In this document: in pieces, positions 40,801 through 49,967 of the stretch
Numbering within the stretch: the stretch's first letter is position 1
Layout of the letters: each line of letters starts with the position of its first letter
Origin: JAAYXS01 sp043820985
GTDB taxonomy: Bacteria; Planctomycetota; Phycisphaerae; UBA1845; Fen-1342
NCBI GenBank assembly: GCA_043820985.1
Contig: JBDRDH010000180.1
Span: forward strand, 1-64,000
Direction of reading: 5' to 3'
Length of the DNA: 64,000 nucleotides
Notes under the pieces: model-generated
Told to the model about the DNA's origin: nothing
The model's input: the letters and a program-made list of their open reading frames with translations, nothing else
The model's database searches: none
Translations under genes and position numbers: made by a program

Positions 40801-41015
40801 TCGATATTTACAATTTTGCCGTCTTGTACCTCCACGATCTGTCCACATCCGACACCACAGTAGGGACAGATCGTGGTCACGATCTTGCCACGTTGCGGTG
40901 TGGCCTGCGCCGCGTAGGCCGCGCTACGTCGTGGGTCTACGCCCAGGAACGTTAGCAGGGTTCCTGTCCCTGCAGCGCCGGCGCCTGCAAGGAATCTCCG
41001 CCGGGTAATCTCCAT
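37896..41015 (-). CDS. fdhA: Selenocysteine-containing formate dehydrogenase catalytic subunit
   Basis: 1039 residues including selenocysteine 188, encoded by TGA at 40452-40454. Around it the protein reads HQARI-U-HSSTVASL, matching the family motif ARV-U-H of E. coli FdnG, and continues in frame to FGRGAMTNHW. Oxidises formate to CO2 at a Mo/W-bis-PGD centre. A Tat signal (ITRRRFLAGAGAAG) sends it out of the cytoplasm; a [4Fe-4S] site CPYCGVGCG...LCSKG follows. ATG 41015 lies 7 bases after AAGGAG (ATG 41018 is possible); the frame extends to 41168 without support. Standard translation would split it into two false proteins of 238 and 847 residues. Downstream genes provide the partner subunits and maturation factors. 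Confidence 0.95.
40422..40454 (-). promoter_or_regulatory. SECIS-like stem-loop after the fdhA UGA
   Basis: After UGA (40454-40452) come 11 bases, then GGTGGCC (40440-40434), loop AGTTT, GGCCGCC (40428-40422): a 7-bp stem with one G-U pair. Stem position equals that of the E. coli fdhF/fdnG element bound by SelB, and the second loop base is G, as in bacterial SECIS rules. Confidence 0.75.
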
Positions 41016-41018
41016 CAT

Positions 41019-41569
41019 CTCTCTCCTTGCATCCGTTTCTGGGCCAGGCTGCCGAGCGCCAGCCGGCTCGATTAGGGTGCCCGGGTCACACCGAAGACAC
41101 ACTCGTTTCCGGGAGCGCGCACACATATCTAAGAGGTAAAAGCCGCGGTAGCGAAATGTATGAGCCACACCTCAAGTCGGGTCCTCTCTGCCCGTGCCCG
41201 AGTAGCCCATTCCGAGCTGTTATCCGCCGACCCACCGCTCTGCTGTCACTTCAGCCTGAGTGCTCAAATGCCGAGCTGCCGTTTTATGCGGTCGGCCGAC
41301 TGGCCACACCAGCAGTGCGAATTGCTCACAAGACATGTAAATGAACTCTTCCAGACCACTGGTGACCAATAACCATACCTTAGTACATCAGAGATAATCG
41401 ATCAAGAGGCACGCCGGATCAGAATCGTGCTTGTGAACGTTCCGCCTACGCAGGTTGCTGGCCAGACACGCGCCTGGTGGTATCTCGATATGTTTCTGGA
41501 GACCGATCGCGCCCGCGGGCCTGACGAGGCGACGAAGATCGCATCTGGTTCCACGACGAGGGATTAATA
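41019..41569. other. Intergenic region upstream of the formate dehydrogenase operon
   Basis: About 550 bases between fdhA (minus) and the pseudogene (plus). It should contain the fdh promoter. AAGGAG for fdhA is at 41023-41028. I found no convincing sigma-70 or sigma-54 boxes and no tRNA; in particular no selC-like long-arm tRNA was recognised. Confidence 0.35.
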
Positions 41570-41819
41570 ATGCCGCGACAGATGACATTCTGGATAGCTT
41601 GCTGCGCGGTGTTGGCAATAAGTGGCTGTGAACGCCAGGGGGGCTAGACGCCGGCCGTGTGGACGAAACAAACCGTGCCGGCCCGACCATACCGCGCTAC
41701 CGCATCGCCGTCATTCCCAAGGGCACGACACACGTGTTCTGGAAATCGTTCGAAGCCGGCACCAAGCAGGCCGGCGCGGGCTCGGATTGGTGTGGCGAGG
41801 ATCAGTACGCGGCGTGTCA
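41570..41819 (+). pseudogene. Degenerate sugar-binding lipoprotein gene fragment
   Basis: ATG 41570 opens a lipoprotein signal (MTFWIACCAVLAISGC) that ends at TAG 41645 just after a run of six G (41638-41643). Adding one G restores the frame: LDAGRVDETNR...PRYRIAVIPKGTTHVFWKSFEAGTKQAG, clearly the N-terminal start of a periplasmic sugar-binding protein. A second shift then seems necessary (LGLVWRG appears in another frame), and the gene stops near the Lon-like gene's 3' end after about 80 codons instead of about 330. Most likely a decayed relative of binding proteins such as that at 23.6 kb. Confidence 0.7.
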
Positions 41820-44267
41820 GTTGTCGGGCTGATCGCCGGCGCCGCGACCGTGCGATGGGGGGGCGGCTTTTTTCCAGTATTCATAGGCGCGTTTGACGGC
41901 GAGGCCCAGCAGGGTGTTTTTAGGGTACTGGCCACGCTTGTCAGGTTGACCGGCGGGTATGCCGGTGAAGAGTTCCAGGGCTTCGTGGATTGTGCCGATG
42001 GCGTAGACGCTGAATTGTCCGTTAGCGCAAGCCTCGACCACGTCTTCGCGCAGCACCAGATCGCCGGCGTTGGCTTGCGGGATGATGACGCCCTGGGTGC
42101 CGGTCAGGCCGATATCGTGACAGGCATCGTAGAAGCCTTCGATTTTTTCGTTAACACCGCCAATTGGCAGGATGTGACCGACCTGGTCGATGGCGCCGGT
42201 CATGGCGAGATCCTGGCGCAGCGGCCTATCGGTCAGCGCGCTCAAAAGGCAACAAATCTCGGCACCCGAGGCGGAATCGCCATCAATACCACCATAGCTC
42301 TGCTCAAAAGCGACCGAGGCGTTGAATGCCAGTGGATGCTCGGTCCGCAGAAGCCAGCGCAGCAGGCCGCCGAGGATGTAGAAGCCCTTGGTGTGAATGG
42401 CCCCGCTCAGGGCCGATTCGCGCTCGATGTTGATCACGCCGGCGGTGCCGGGGCCGATGGTGGCAGTGATGCGGGCCGGGAAGCCATACATCAAGGGACC
42501 GGCTTGCAGGATCGCGAGGCCGTTAACCTGCCCGACAACGGAGCCCTCTGTTTGAATCCGAATCGTGCCGTTTGCTATGAGTTCGCGGAAGCGCCGGGCG
42601 GGCAAGTCAGCACGCCGCTTGTTACGCTGCACGGCCTGGCGCACATCTTCACAACTGACCAGCTTATGCCCATTGTGCCGGGCGACAAAACTGGCTTCCC
42701 GCGCGATGTCCGCCAGGCGGCCAAAGCGCGCGGTGAGCTTGTCCTGGCGAGCGGCGATGCGGGCACCATGCTCGACCAGGGCGATGACGCCGGTCCCGTC
42801 GAACGAAATCAGTTTTTCCTCGCGCACAATGCGCGCCAGCACGCCGGCGTAGTCCGCGACGCCCTGTGCGTTGCGTGGAATGGTGGTGTCAAAATCCGCC
42901 AGAACCTTGAAAAGTTGCGGGAAATCGCCGTCATACGCGTCCAACATGAAATACATGTCGGCGTCGCCGAGCAGAATCACCTTGACGTTGATGTCGATCG
43001 GCTCGGGCTTGAGTGAGGGTCCCGACCAGGGGAAGGTCAGTTCGGGGGGGACGATCTCGAGTTGGTTGGTGCGCAGTGTGCGCACCAGGACTCTCCAGGC
43101 TCCCGGCTCGGTCAGGACGTCTCGGGCCTCGAGGATCAGGTAACCGCCATCGGCACGCAGCAATGAGCCGGCGGCGATGCCCATGTGCGTGGCCCGGGCC
43201 TCGCCGCCCTGCGAGAACTCATAGTCGATGGTGCCCAGCAGCTTGCGCATGGTGGGGGTGTTTTCGACGATGATCGGGCAAGGGGACTCGGATTTGTGCT
43301 CCAGTACGACATTTACCTCATACAGAATGTCCAGGTCCAGCTCTTCTTTTCCAAGGTTTGGTAAGTGATTGTTGATCACATCCTCAACAATCTCGTTAAT
43401 GAATGTACGCACGCTCGGCAGGGGGAAGTCTTTCTCGATGGCCCCGGTCAGCTTGCTCAGTAAGGTGCGCGCGTTCGACTCCAGCAACTCCTGCACCGCC
43501 TGGTCATGCTGACGGCGAATCTCGTTGGCTTTCTCACTGATTTCGCCGAGTTGCTGCTGGAAAGCGGTCTGATTTTCGCGCAAGCGGGTTTGTTCCTCGG
43601 GGCTGATTTTTCCCTGGGCGATGAGTTGATCGAATTCCTCTAGTGGTACGGGCTTGCCGTCGATCAGGGGGAAGATCGCCGTATGGGTGACCGGGCCCAC
43701 TTGCTTTGACACCAGGGCCAGGCCGGCGGCTTGCAGAGCCTGGTTGAACGGTAGCATGACCTGTTCAAATTCCTTCTCGGATTCCTGTTCGATGGCGGTG
43801 CGCCGCGCCTTGATGGTATCAGACAACAGAGCCGGTCCTAGATGATCGCGAATGAAACCCGCCAGCTTGTTGATGCGCCGGCGAAAGATGTGCGCCTTGC
43901 CCGGCGGTAGCGTAATCAAACGCGGACGATCCGGGTGCGCAAAGTTGTGAACATAGCAGTGGTCCTGCCCGTGTGGGCAACTGGGCCGAATATCCTCCAA
44001 CAAACGCTGGATGAGGGTCATACGCCCGGTGCCGGTCAGGCCACGCACGAAAATATTCTGTCCCGGGGCATTGGTTTCCAGACCGAAGCGTAATGCTTCG
44101 ACGGCATCATCCTGCCCGACCACGCCGATGATGGGTTTAACGTCGTTCGTCGAATCGAAGGTGATCGTGGTGGCGTCACAGCGCCAGCGAAGAGTTTCAA
44201 TGGGAAGTGGCTTGATCGGACTGAACACCGGCTGGCTTTTGCTCGTTTGTCGTCTGGGTGCGGTCAT
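41817..44267 (-). CDS. Lon-like ATP-dependent protease (AAA_32 plus S16)
   Basis: 816 residues; ATG 44267 chosen since GGAGG lies upstream. Not classical Lon: no LAN N-domain. N-terminal ATP-binding region has FVRGLTGTGRMTL, in which Arg stands at the usual Walker A Lys; a coiled region (about 190-290) follows, then Walker B-like ADGGYLILEARD. C-terminal S16 peptidase domain with catalytic Ser in GDSASGAE and Lys in ILPIGGVNEKIEG. This is the LonB/YcbZ-type family. Cytoplasmic protein quality control is likely. Single gene on the minus strand. Confidence 0.9.
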   Translation of the reverse strand: MTAPRRQTSKSQPVFSPIKPLPIETLRWRCDATTITFDSTNDVKPIIGVVGQDDAVEALRFGLETNAPGQNIFVRGLTGTGRMTLIQRLLEDIRPSCPHGQDHCYVHNFAHPDRPRLITLPPGKAHIFRRRINKLAGFIRDHLGPALLSDTIKARRTAIEQESEKEFEQVMLPFNQALQAAGLALVSKQVGPVTHTAIFPLIDGKPVPLEEFDQLIAQGKISPEEQTRLRENQTAFQQQLGEISEKANEIRRQHDQAVQELLESNARTLLSKLTGAIEKDFPLPSVRTFINEIVEDVINNHLPNLGKEELDLDILYEVNVVLEHKSESPCPIIVENTPTMRKLLGTIDYEFSQGGEARATHMGIAAGSLLRADGGYLILEARDVLTEPGAWRVLVRTLRTNQLEIVPPELTFPWSGPSLKPEPIDINVKVILLGDADMYFMLDAYDGDFPQLFKVLADFDTTIPRNAQGVADYAGVLARIVREEKLISFDGTGVIALVEHGARIAARQDKLTARFGRLADIAREASFVARHNGHKLVSCEDVRQAVQRNKRRADLPARRFRELIANGTIRIQTEGSVVGQVNGLAILQAGPLMYGFPARITATIGPGTAGVINIERESALSGAIHTKGFYILGGLLRWLLRTEHPLAFNASVAFEQSYGGIDGDSASGAEICCLLSALTDRPLRQDLAMTGAIDQVGHILPIGGVNEKIEGFYDACHDIGLTGTQGVIIPQANAGDLVLREDVVEACANGQFSVYAIGTIHEALELFTGIPAGQPDKRGQYPKNTLLGLAVKRAYEYWKKAAPPSHGRGAGDQPDN

Positions 44268-44419
44268 GCTGTGTACCTCCACGACATATCATGCCAGAAA
44301 ACTGTCGGAGAGGAAATCCGTACCGGAGTGGATGGCGCGGATACTTGGTGCTGTTTATGGAATTTGTCCCATCAGTCGCCGCATGCTCCCGTCGATGGTG
44401 GTTCATTTCCGAGACCGCT

Positions 44420-46804
44420 CTAGCGTGACACAACCTCGATTGGGATGGCCGGAAGAAAACCGACGGAAACACGCTGCTTTTTCTTCGCTCCCTCCTGGCC
44501 TCGTTGCGGCCGCTCCACGTCCATGAAGGCCTCGACGATCAGGTTGTCCGCGTACCCGGGCTTCACATCGGTGCCGTCGGCTTGCAACACAAATGCCAGG
44601 GTGCCGGAGGTGAGGGTTACATCCTGAAGCGTAATGCCTTTGGGCGGATCGTTGAGCTCCAACTCGATATCCCGCAGTTCTGGACGACCCGGAACCTTGA
44701 TCTGTACCTGGGCAGAACCACCGGTGGGGAGCCGCACTGGAATATCCCCGCTCAATTCGACTGGCGATCCGGCACCTTTGCCACCAATAATCGCGAACAT
44801 CAGTTCCTGTGACGGCGCTATATGACGGTACAGGAAGGCCTGCATCATGTTTTCCGCGGGAATGACCGGTCGGCTGATCTTTCTTTCGCCGATCTTGGCG
44901 CGTCCCTCCAGTTGCAACACAACGGGTTTATCGAATCGTCTGCGAGGCGCTCGCAGGGTCATGCGAACACAGTCCCGGCCGGCGGGAATCCGCGCGCCTT
45001 CCAGCTTGAAGCCGCGCGTGGCATCCTGCAAGAACAAGTCGACCGCGCCGTTAAAACCGTCTTTTCGCAGGATATGCAGGCTGATCGGTACGGTTTGTCC
45101 GGCTCGGGCATTGATGCTGGAAGGTGTCAGGTACAGTGCGAAATCGGGTTGCGGCGGTCCGATGCGCAGGCGATAGCCATACGCCGCGCCACCCTGGCTG
45201 AGCGCATCAGTGAGTTGGATGCAATACGTCCCATCAGCCGGTAATTGAGCGCGCAGGTACGAATCGGCGTGATGGGTAAGCAGCCCCATGTCCGTATGCA
45301 GGAAACCGTCCTTGTGCTCGTAATCGTCATTCCAAGCCAGGACGCGTCCGGATTCATCGGTCAGCCGCAGCAAGGAGTCCAGTGGGGAGTACAGTCGGCG
45401 GGCCATCACTTCGGCTACCACCACATCGCCATCCCGGCCTTTGAACTGGAAGACGTCCACGTCGCCGGGCTCAACGACGCGACCGTTGACGATTATAGGT
45501 AGCGTGATTCGTTGCGCTTGCGCGGGGCTATTGTTATCCTCTTTTTCGTTTATGGACGGCAGCGTATCCAGCGCATAGGTGACTGGATTGGACGAGCGCT
45601 TACCCCGACCCCAGGTCTTTTGCCTGACGCCATCCGCGTCAGACTTGGCATCCAGCAACAACCTTTCGGTGGAAAGATTCCAACCCTCAATGGTGACGTA
45701 CCGGTTCTTTCCGGTGCGCGCGCCCAGAGGAAAAGCTGACGTAATGAAGGGTTGTTCACTTATACTTATGCGGTAGACGAAGTCCTCCCGGCCGCGATAG
45801 ATCGAGTCGCGGATTGCCAGTTCGTATTCACCGTCCTGGGGAACCTCGTGGAAGAGAACCGGATCGGGATCGAATCGGTAGTCATCCGCATAGGCCACTT
45901 CGTTGCCCTTGGCGTCGTAAAGAACCAGCGTGGCCTGGAACCAGCCCGGGACGGCGTCGGCCAGATATGGTATCAGCCGGCGAGCAGACGCCGTGATTAC
46001 CAGCTCCTGCCCCTGCTCGGCGTGGAAGCGGAAGCGGTCGATGTCGCCGGGCATGATCTGTCCGTTTATGAGAATGGGCAGATCGTGTGGTGTTTCTTTT
46101 GGCAGGGCCTTGAAATCAACGGGGACATTGGGCTCCAACTCGCGGATCTCGGGCAGGGCGCCGACCTGGAAAACCATGGGATTCGTCAGTCCCTGGCGTG
46201 TGCCGAGGCGGAGTTCCCGGTCGCCGGGAATTGCATCGTCATCGATCGTAACTTCAATGACCACGGTTTCGCCGATTTGCGCGTTTTGTTGCCGCTTCCT
46301 GAAGTTTTGAAGTATGTGCCGCAGGTGCAGCAGTTCTCTGATGCTCATGTCCGCGATGTTGTCCAGCAGCGGATGTGGCGGCAGTTCGACCGGTTCTTCG
46401 GTCGCTTTGTCCTGCTTGTTTTTTCCGGCCATTCCTGGTCCGGGTAGACCCAGTTCGCGCCAGGGGGGCGTGGCGCTCACCTGTCCATCTTTGGCGAGTT
46501 CGGCCCAGCGCTTCTTGAACGCGGCCCGCATCCGGCTTCTAAGCTCGATACGCTGTTCCTGGTCCAGGTTCCTGAGCGGTGGATAATGTTTGATGACTTT
46601 GGCGTGTACCCCCTCGCCGGAGATGTATACGTCACTGGCGCCCCTGAGAAACTGTCCACCGACCTGGATTTGTGTGACTGTGTCCAGCCGACCGCCACCA
46701 GGGTAGAGATAGCCGATGTGTGGTTCGCGCTGAGCCACCTGGCCCCAGGCATCCGCCGCGTAGATGGCCAGGATTAATAGTAATGCGCGTCGAGCTGGCA
46801 TCAT
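44420..46804 (-). CDS. Secreted planctomycete protein with PPC-type beta domains
   Basis: 794 residues. Signal peptide (about 1-21), then an IPT/TIG-like segment (HIGYLYPGGGRLDTVTQIQVGGQ) and at least two pre-peptidase C-terminal (PPC)-like domains recognised by NDLPILINGQI.PGDIDRFRF and NGRVVEPGDVDVFQFKGRDG. No enzyme motif. The start overlaps the DUF1501 stop (ATGA). Proteins of this kind accompany DUF1549/DUF1553 and DUF1501 genes in Planctomycetota. Role probably in binding surface polymers; unproven. Confidence 0.75.
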   Translation of the reverse strand: MMPARRALLLILAIYAADAWGQVAQREPHIGYLYPGGGRLDTVTQIQVGGQFLRGASDVYISGEGVHAKVIKHYPPLRNLDQEQRIELRSRMRAAFKKRWAELAKDGQVSATPPWRELGLPGPGMAGKNKQDKATEEPVELPPHPLLDNIADMSIRELLHLRHILQNFRKRQQNAQIGETVVIEVTIDDDAIPGDRELRLGTRQGLTNPMVFQVGALPEIRELEPNVPVDFKALPKETPHDLPILINGQIMPGDIDRFRFHAEQGQELVITASARRLIPYLADAVPGWFQATLVLYDAKGNEVAYADDYRFDPDPVLFHEVPQDGEYELAIRDSIYRGREDFVYRISISEQPFITSAFPLGARTGKNRYVTIEGWNLSTERLLLDAKSDADGVRQKTWGRGKRSSNPVTYALDTLPSINEKEDNNSPAQAQRITLPIIVNGRVVEPGDVDVFQFKGRDGDVVVAEVMARRLYSPLDSLLRLTDESGRVLAWNDDYEHKDGFLHTDMGLLTHHADSYLRAQLPADGTYCIQLTDALSQGGAAYGYRLRIGPPQPDFALYLTPSSINARAGQTVPISLHILRKDGFNGAVDLFLQDATRGFKLEGARIPAGRDCVRMTLRAPRRRFDKPVVLQLEGRAKIGERKISRPVIPAENMMQAFLYRHIAPSQELMFAIIGGKGAGSPVELSGDIPVRLPTGGSAQVQIKVPGRPELRDIELELNDPPKGITLQDVTLTSGTLAFVLQADGTDVKPGYADNLIVEAFMDVERPQRGQEGAKKKQRVSVGFLPAIPIEVVSR

Positions 46805-48138
46805 AACACCATGATTTCCTTCAGGCGGCCGCCACTCGCCACACCATCTTCCGCCGATGGTAGAACCTGGACGTCCATTCCGCGTGGATTGGGCAGTGGG
46901 CCAGCGGGATCGATGCCCAGCAATTCATACATGCTACCGATCAGATCTTGTGGATACACAGGACGTTCGGCGACGTATTCGCCTTTAGCGTCCGAGGCGC
47001 CCACGACCTGACCGCCTTTGAAGCCGCCGCCGGCCACAACCGTCGAGAAACAATTGCCGTAATGTCCCCGGCCGCCGTTCCAGGGCGGCTCCCACTGGAC
47101 TCGTGGCGTGCGTCCGAACTCGCCACCCCACCAGACGATTGTGCTGTCGAGCAGGCCCCGGTCGGCCAGATCCTCTAGCAGCGTGGCCATGCCCCGATCC
47201 ATTTCCGGGAGTTTGCGGCGCATGGTCTGGAAATGCTGCTTGTGCGTATCCCAGCCTTTGTAGTTAATCGTGACGTAAGGCACACCCGTCTCGACCAGCC
47301 GCCGCGCCATCAGGCATGATTGCCCGAACGTGCTGCGACCGTAGCGCTCGCGGAGTTCGTCCTTTTCCTGCGACAGATCGAACAGCTTGCGGGCATCGCC
47401 GAACATCAATTCGTATGCCTGCTTCTCACAATCGTCGAGTTTTGTGAAGTTGGCGTTCGCCGGCATGCTCCGGCCCAGTGTATCCAGGGCGTGCAGCAGA
47501 TCCCGTCGCCTGATTTGACGCTCATCCGAGATACCTCGGGCGATGATGCCCTCGACGGCGAAACGTTGCTGGTTGGGATCGCCGCCAGTGGCAAAGGGCT
47601 TATAGCCTTGCCCCAGGAATCCCGCTTCGGAGAAGCGTCCTTGAGTTTCGGTCAGCACGATGTAGGGTGGGGCCAGACCTTCGTAGCCGTGCTCGTAACC
47701 CTTGAACAGCGAGACGACGGCACCCGCGCAGGGGTAGACCAGCCGGCCGGGCTGGCGACCGGTCTGCACAAGGTATGACGCCGTCTCATGGGCGTTCACT
47801 CCGTGGGTCATGCTCCGGATGATGGAGTACTTATCAGCCTGCTGGGCTAATAGTGGCAGCGATGCGCCGATTTGAATGCCGGAGACGTTGGTGGAGATGG
47901 CTTCGTTCAGGGGACCGCAGTAGTCATAGCCGGCGTCGGGCTTGGGATCGAAGGTATCCAGGTGCGCCGGGCCGCCCCACATCCAGATTTGTATCACCGA
48001 ACTGGCCCGGGGTGGCTTCTCTGTAGCTTGCGCCAGAAGCTCGCGCGGATTGCACAGCGCCAGTCCCGCCGCCCCGAGCAATCCGCATTTCAGTGCTTGT
48101 CGCCGGGTGACTTTATTCTGAGGTACCTGTGTGCTCAT
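46801..48138 (-). CDS. DUF1501 family exported protein
   Basis: 445 residues from ATG 48138; a TTG nine codons earlier is possible. A Tat-like signal (TRRQALKCGLLGAAGLAL) leads to an alkaline-phosphatase-like fold: IQIWMWGGPAHLDTFDPKPDAG, SIIRSMTHGVNAHE, VTINYKGWDTHKQHF, IVWWGGEFGRTPR and GRGHYGNCFSTVVAGGG. These are hallmarks of DUF1501, a sulfatase-like family very abundant in Planctomycetota. Activity has not been shown. Overlaps its downstream neighbour. Confidence 0.92.
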   Translation of the reverse strand: MSTQVPQNKVTRRQALKCGLLGAAGLALCNPRELLAQATEKPPRASSVIQIWMWGGPAHLDTFDPKPDAGYDYCGPLNEAISTNVSGIQIGASLPLLAQQADKYSIIRSMTHGVNAHETASYLVQTGRQPGRLVYPCAGAVVSLFKGYEHGYEGLAPPYIVLTETQGRFSEAGFLGQGYKPFATGGDPNQQRFAVEGIIARGISDERQIRRRDLLHALDTLGRSMPANANFTKLDDCEKQAYELMFGDARKLFDLSQEKDELRERYGRSTFGQSCLMARRLVETGVPYVTINYKGWDTHKQHFQTMRRKLPEMDRGMATLLEDLADRGLLDSTIVWWGGEFGRTPRVQWEPPWNGGRGHYGNCFSTVVAGGGFKGGQVVGASDAKGEYVAERPVYPQDLIGSMYELLGIDPAGPLPNPRGMDVQVLPSAEDGVASGGRLKEIMVL

Positions 48139-48161
48139 ATCTTCGCGCCTGTCCGAACGAC

Positions 48162-49724
48162 TCAATGCCGGTAGAGAAATTCCTTCGTATTAATCAGCGC
48201 CCAGGCCAGGTCATTGGCGGCCTGCTGAACATCTCTTCTATTCTGCTTGAAGTAATCCGCCGCGGTATCCAGTTCATCGGGGGTCGGATAACGCGCGAGG
48301 ATGTGAACGTAGAGCGCTTGGATTATTTTGCGGGGGTTCCTTTTGTGCGTTTGCATGATGTTACGCAGACGCCAACTGTCCTCGATCTTCCTTTGAATAT
48401 GTGTCGAGTTGAGCAGGTGCAGGCGCTGGGCCTTGGAGGGCTGGTTATCGCGTTCGGACCACAAGCCGGTGTCGCGCGCCGGGCGGCCGAACATCTCCAG
48501 GAACTGGCTGCTAATGCTGCCGTCCGCCAGGGCGATGGTCCGCTGGTTTTCCGGAATGTAAGTGAATGGTTCCGGAATGGGGCTCGAATATTGCTCTCCG
48601 GGGCCGAAGATCCAGCACAAGGCGTCAATCAACACTTCCGCGTCCAACTGGCGCACCGAGTAATATGCAAACAGGACCGCGGCGTCCGGATGGTCGCTCC
48701 GCGGAAGAGAGGATTGTTGATAGGTTCGGGAGTTGAGAATCAGCCGGTAGATGTGCCGCAGGTCGTAATTGGCGTTAACCAACTCCTTCTCCAGGTAAGC
48801 GAGCAGTTCAGGATTAACTGCCGGATTGTCTGGCCGGATATCATCCGGCTCGTGAATGATCCCGCGACCCATCAGCCAGGCCCACACGCGGTTCACCATA
48901 TTACGCGCGAACCAGGGATTGTCTGGCGAAATCAGCCAATCGGCGAAGATCTGGCGCGGGTCCGCGCCGGGGGGGATCAGCACTGTTGTACCGTTGGGTA
49001 GAACGGTTTCAAGCGTGTCGGCTGGGGCCGGATCGAGGTAGACGATTTCCTCCTTCCACTCGGCGGTCCTTTTGAACGCGATTCGCGAGAAGAAGGTTTC
49101 CAGATTCTGGCGACGGTCGGCCAGCCAACTCTCGAGACGCACCCCCATGAAGGTCAGGGCCACGGTCCGAGCAATCGTGGCGGGCTCCTGACCCTGGATG
49201 GCGCGATAGAAATTCACCGGCGGCACGCGAAAGTTACTGCCGCTCGAGGTCAAAAGCTCGCGGGCGAACTGGTCGTAAGGTTTGTTCTGTGCAATGGCAT
49301 CGCGGATCCAGCGGTGATAGGCCTGGACCGCGTTGGGCCAAAGATTGATGGGGAATTCCGCCTTGACCCGTAGCAGATCACACCATTTAAGCGCCCAGTA
49401 GTAGGGGAATTCTTCCCGTAGCAGGAGGTAGTCTATCAGTACGGCGCGTTTGTTGGGTTGCTGGCTCTCAAGGAAGCGGTTGACCATGTCGGGTTCAGGC
49501 AAGGTCCCGATAACATCCAGGTAGACTCGCCGGACGAATACTTCATCAGAACACCGGTTAGCGGGCTCGATACCTTGCGCGCGGAGGCTAGCCAGTACCA
49601 GTTCATCAATGGGATTTGCGGGTACGAACTCACCTTCGATCTCGAATGGGCGCACGACGGGAGGATCAGCCAGCCCGGCCAGCGGAAGCATGAAGACCAC
49701 AATTACAATCAAGGTGTGCTTCAT
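48162..49724 (-). CDS. DUF1549/DUF1553 domain protein, without cytochrome domain
   Basis: 520 residues from ATG 49724 (frame open 9 codons further). Signal peptide ends near ADP. DUF1549 (about 30-220: DEVFVRRVYLDVIGTLP, YAWALKWCDLLR-like) and DUF1553 (about 255-510: FARNMVNRVWAWLMGRGI, YQQSSLPR, RQLDAEVLIDALC). The planctomycete cytochrome C (PSCyt1) heme domain that often precedes DUF1549 is absent, and there is no CxxCH. First gene of the triplet. Confidence 0.9.
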   Translation of the reverse strand: MKHTLIVIVVFMLPLAGLADPPVVRPFEIEGEFVPANPIDELVLASLRAQGIEPANRCSDEVFVRRVYLDVIGTLPEPDMVNRFLESQQPNKRAVLIDYLLLREEFPYYWALKWCDLLRVKAEFPINLWPNAVQAYHRWIRDAIAQNKPYDQFARELLTSSGSNFRVPPVNFYRAIQGQEPATIARTVALTFMGVRLESWLADRRQNLETFFSRIAFKRTAEWKEEIVYLDPAPADTLETVLPNGTTVLIPPGADPRQIFADWLISPDNPWFARNMVNRVWAWLMGRGIIHEPDDIRPDNPAVNPELLAYLEKELVNANYDLRHIYRLILNSRTYQQSSLPRSDHPDAAVLFAYYSVRQLDAEVLIDALCWIFGPGEQYSSPIPEPFTYIPENQRTIALADGSISSQFLEMFGRPARDTGLWSERDNQPSKAQRLHLLNSTHIQRKIEDSWRLRNIMQTHKRNPRKIIQALYVHILARYPTPDELDTAADYFKQNRRDVQQAANDLAWALINTKEFLYRH

Positions 49725-49967
49725 AGTCTGCCCAACAAGATTATACGCCACTTCGCACGATTAAACGGGTAACTATTCTTGCCAAAACGGCCATCAATAC
49801 CCTCAGCGCACTCAGAGAGCGTCCGTGGCAACCCTGCCATTCAGTAAAACGAGGTTTCGAGCGGATTATTGCCGTCAAAACGGCTCCGTAGGCGCGGTCT
49901 CGTCCTGCCCGGTGATGAGGTCTGTGTACACTTACTTCTATTCAGGCGGGCTGTTCCCGCCGGGGGA

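Noticed and set aside
41019..41569. selC (tRNA-Sec) next to the selenoprotein operon
   Set aside because: No 8-bp acceptor, long variable arm or UCA anticodon loop could be recognised in the gap.
41622..43016. 464-codon open frame on the plus strand
   Set aside because: Antisense to the Lon-like gene and without domain content; high GC keeps opposite frames open. Its beginning overlaps the binding-protein remnant, which is reported separately.
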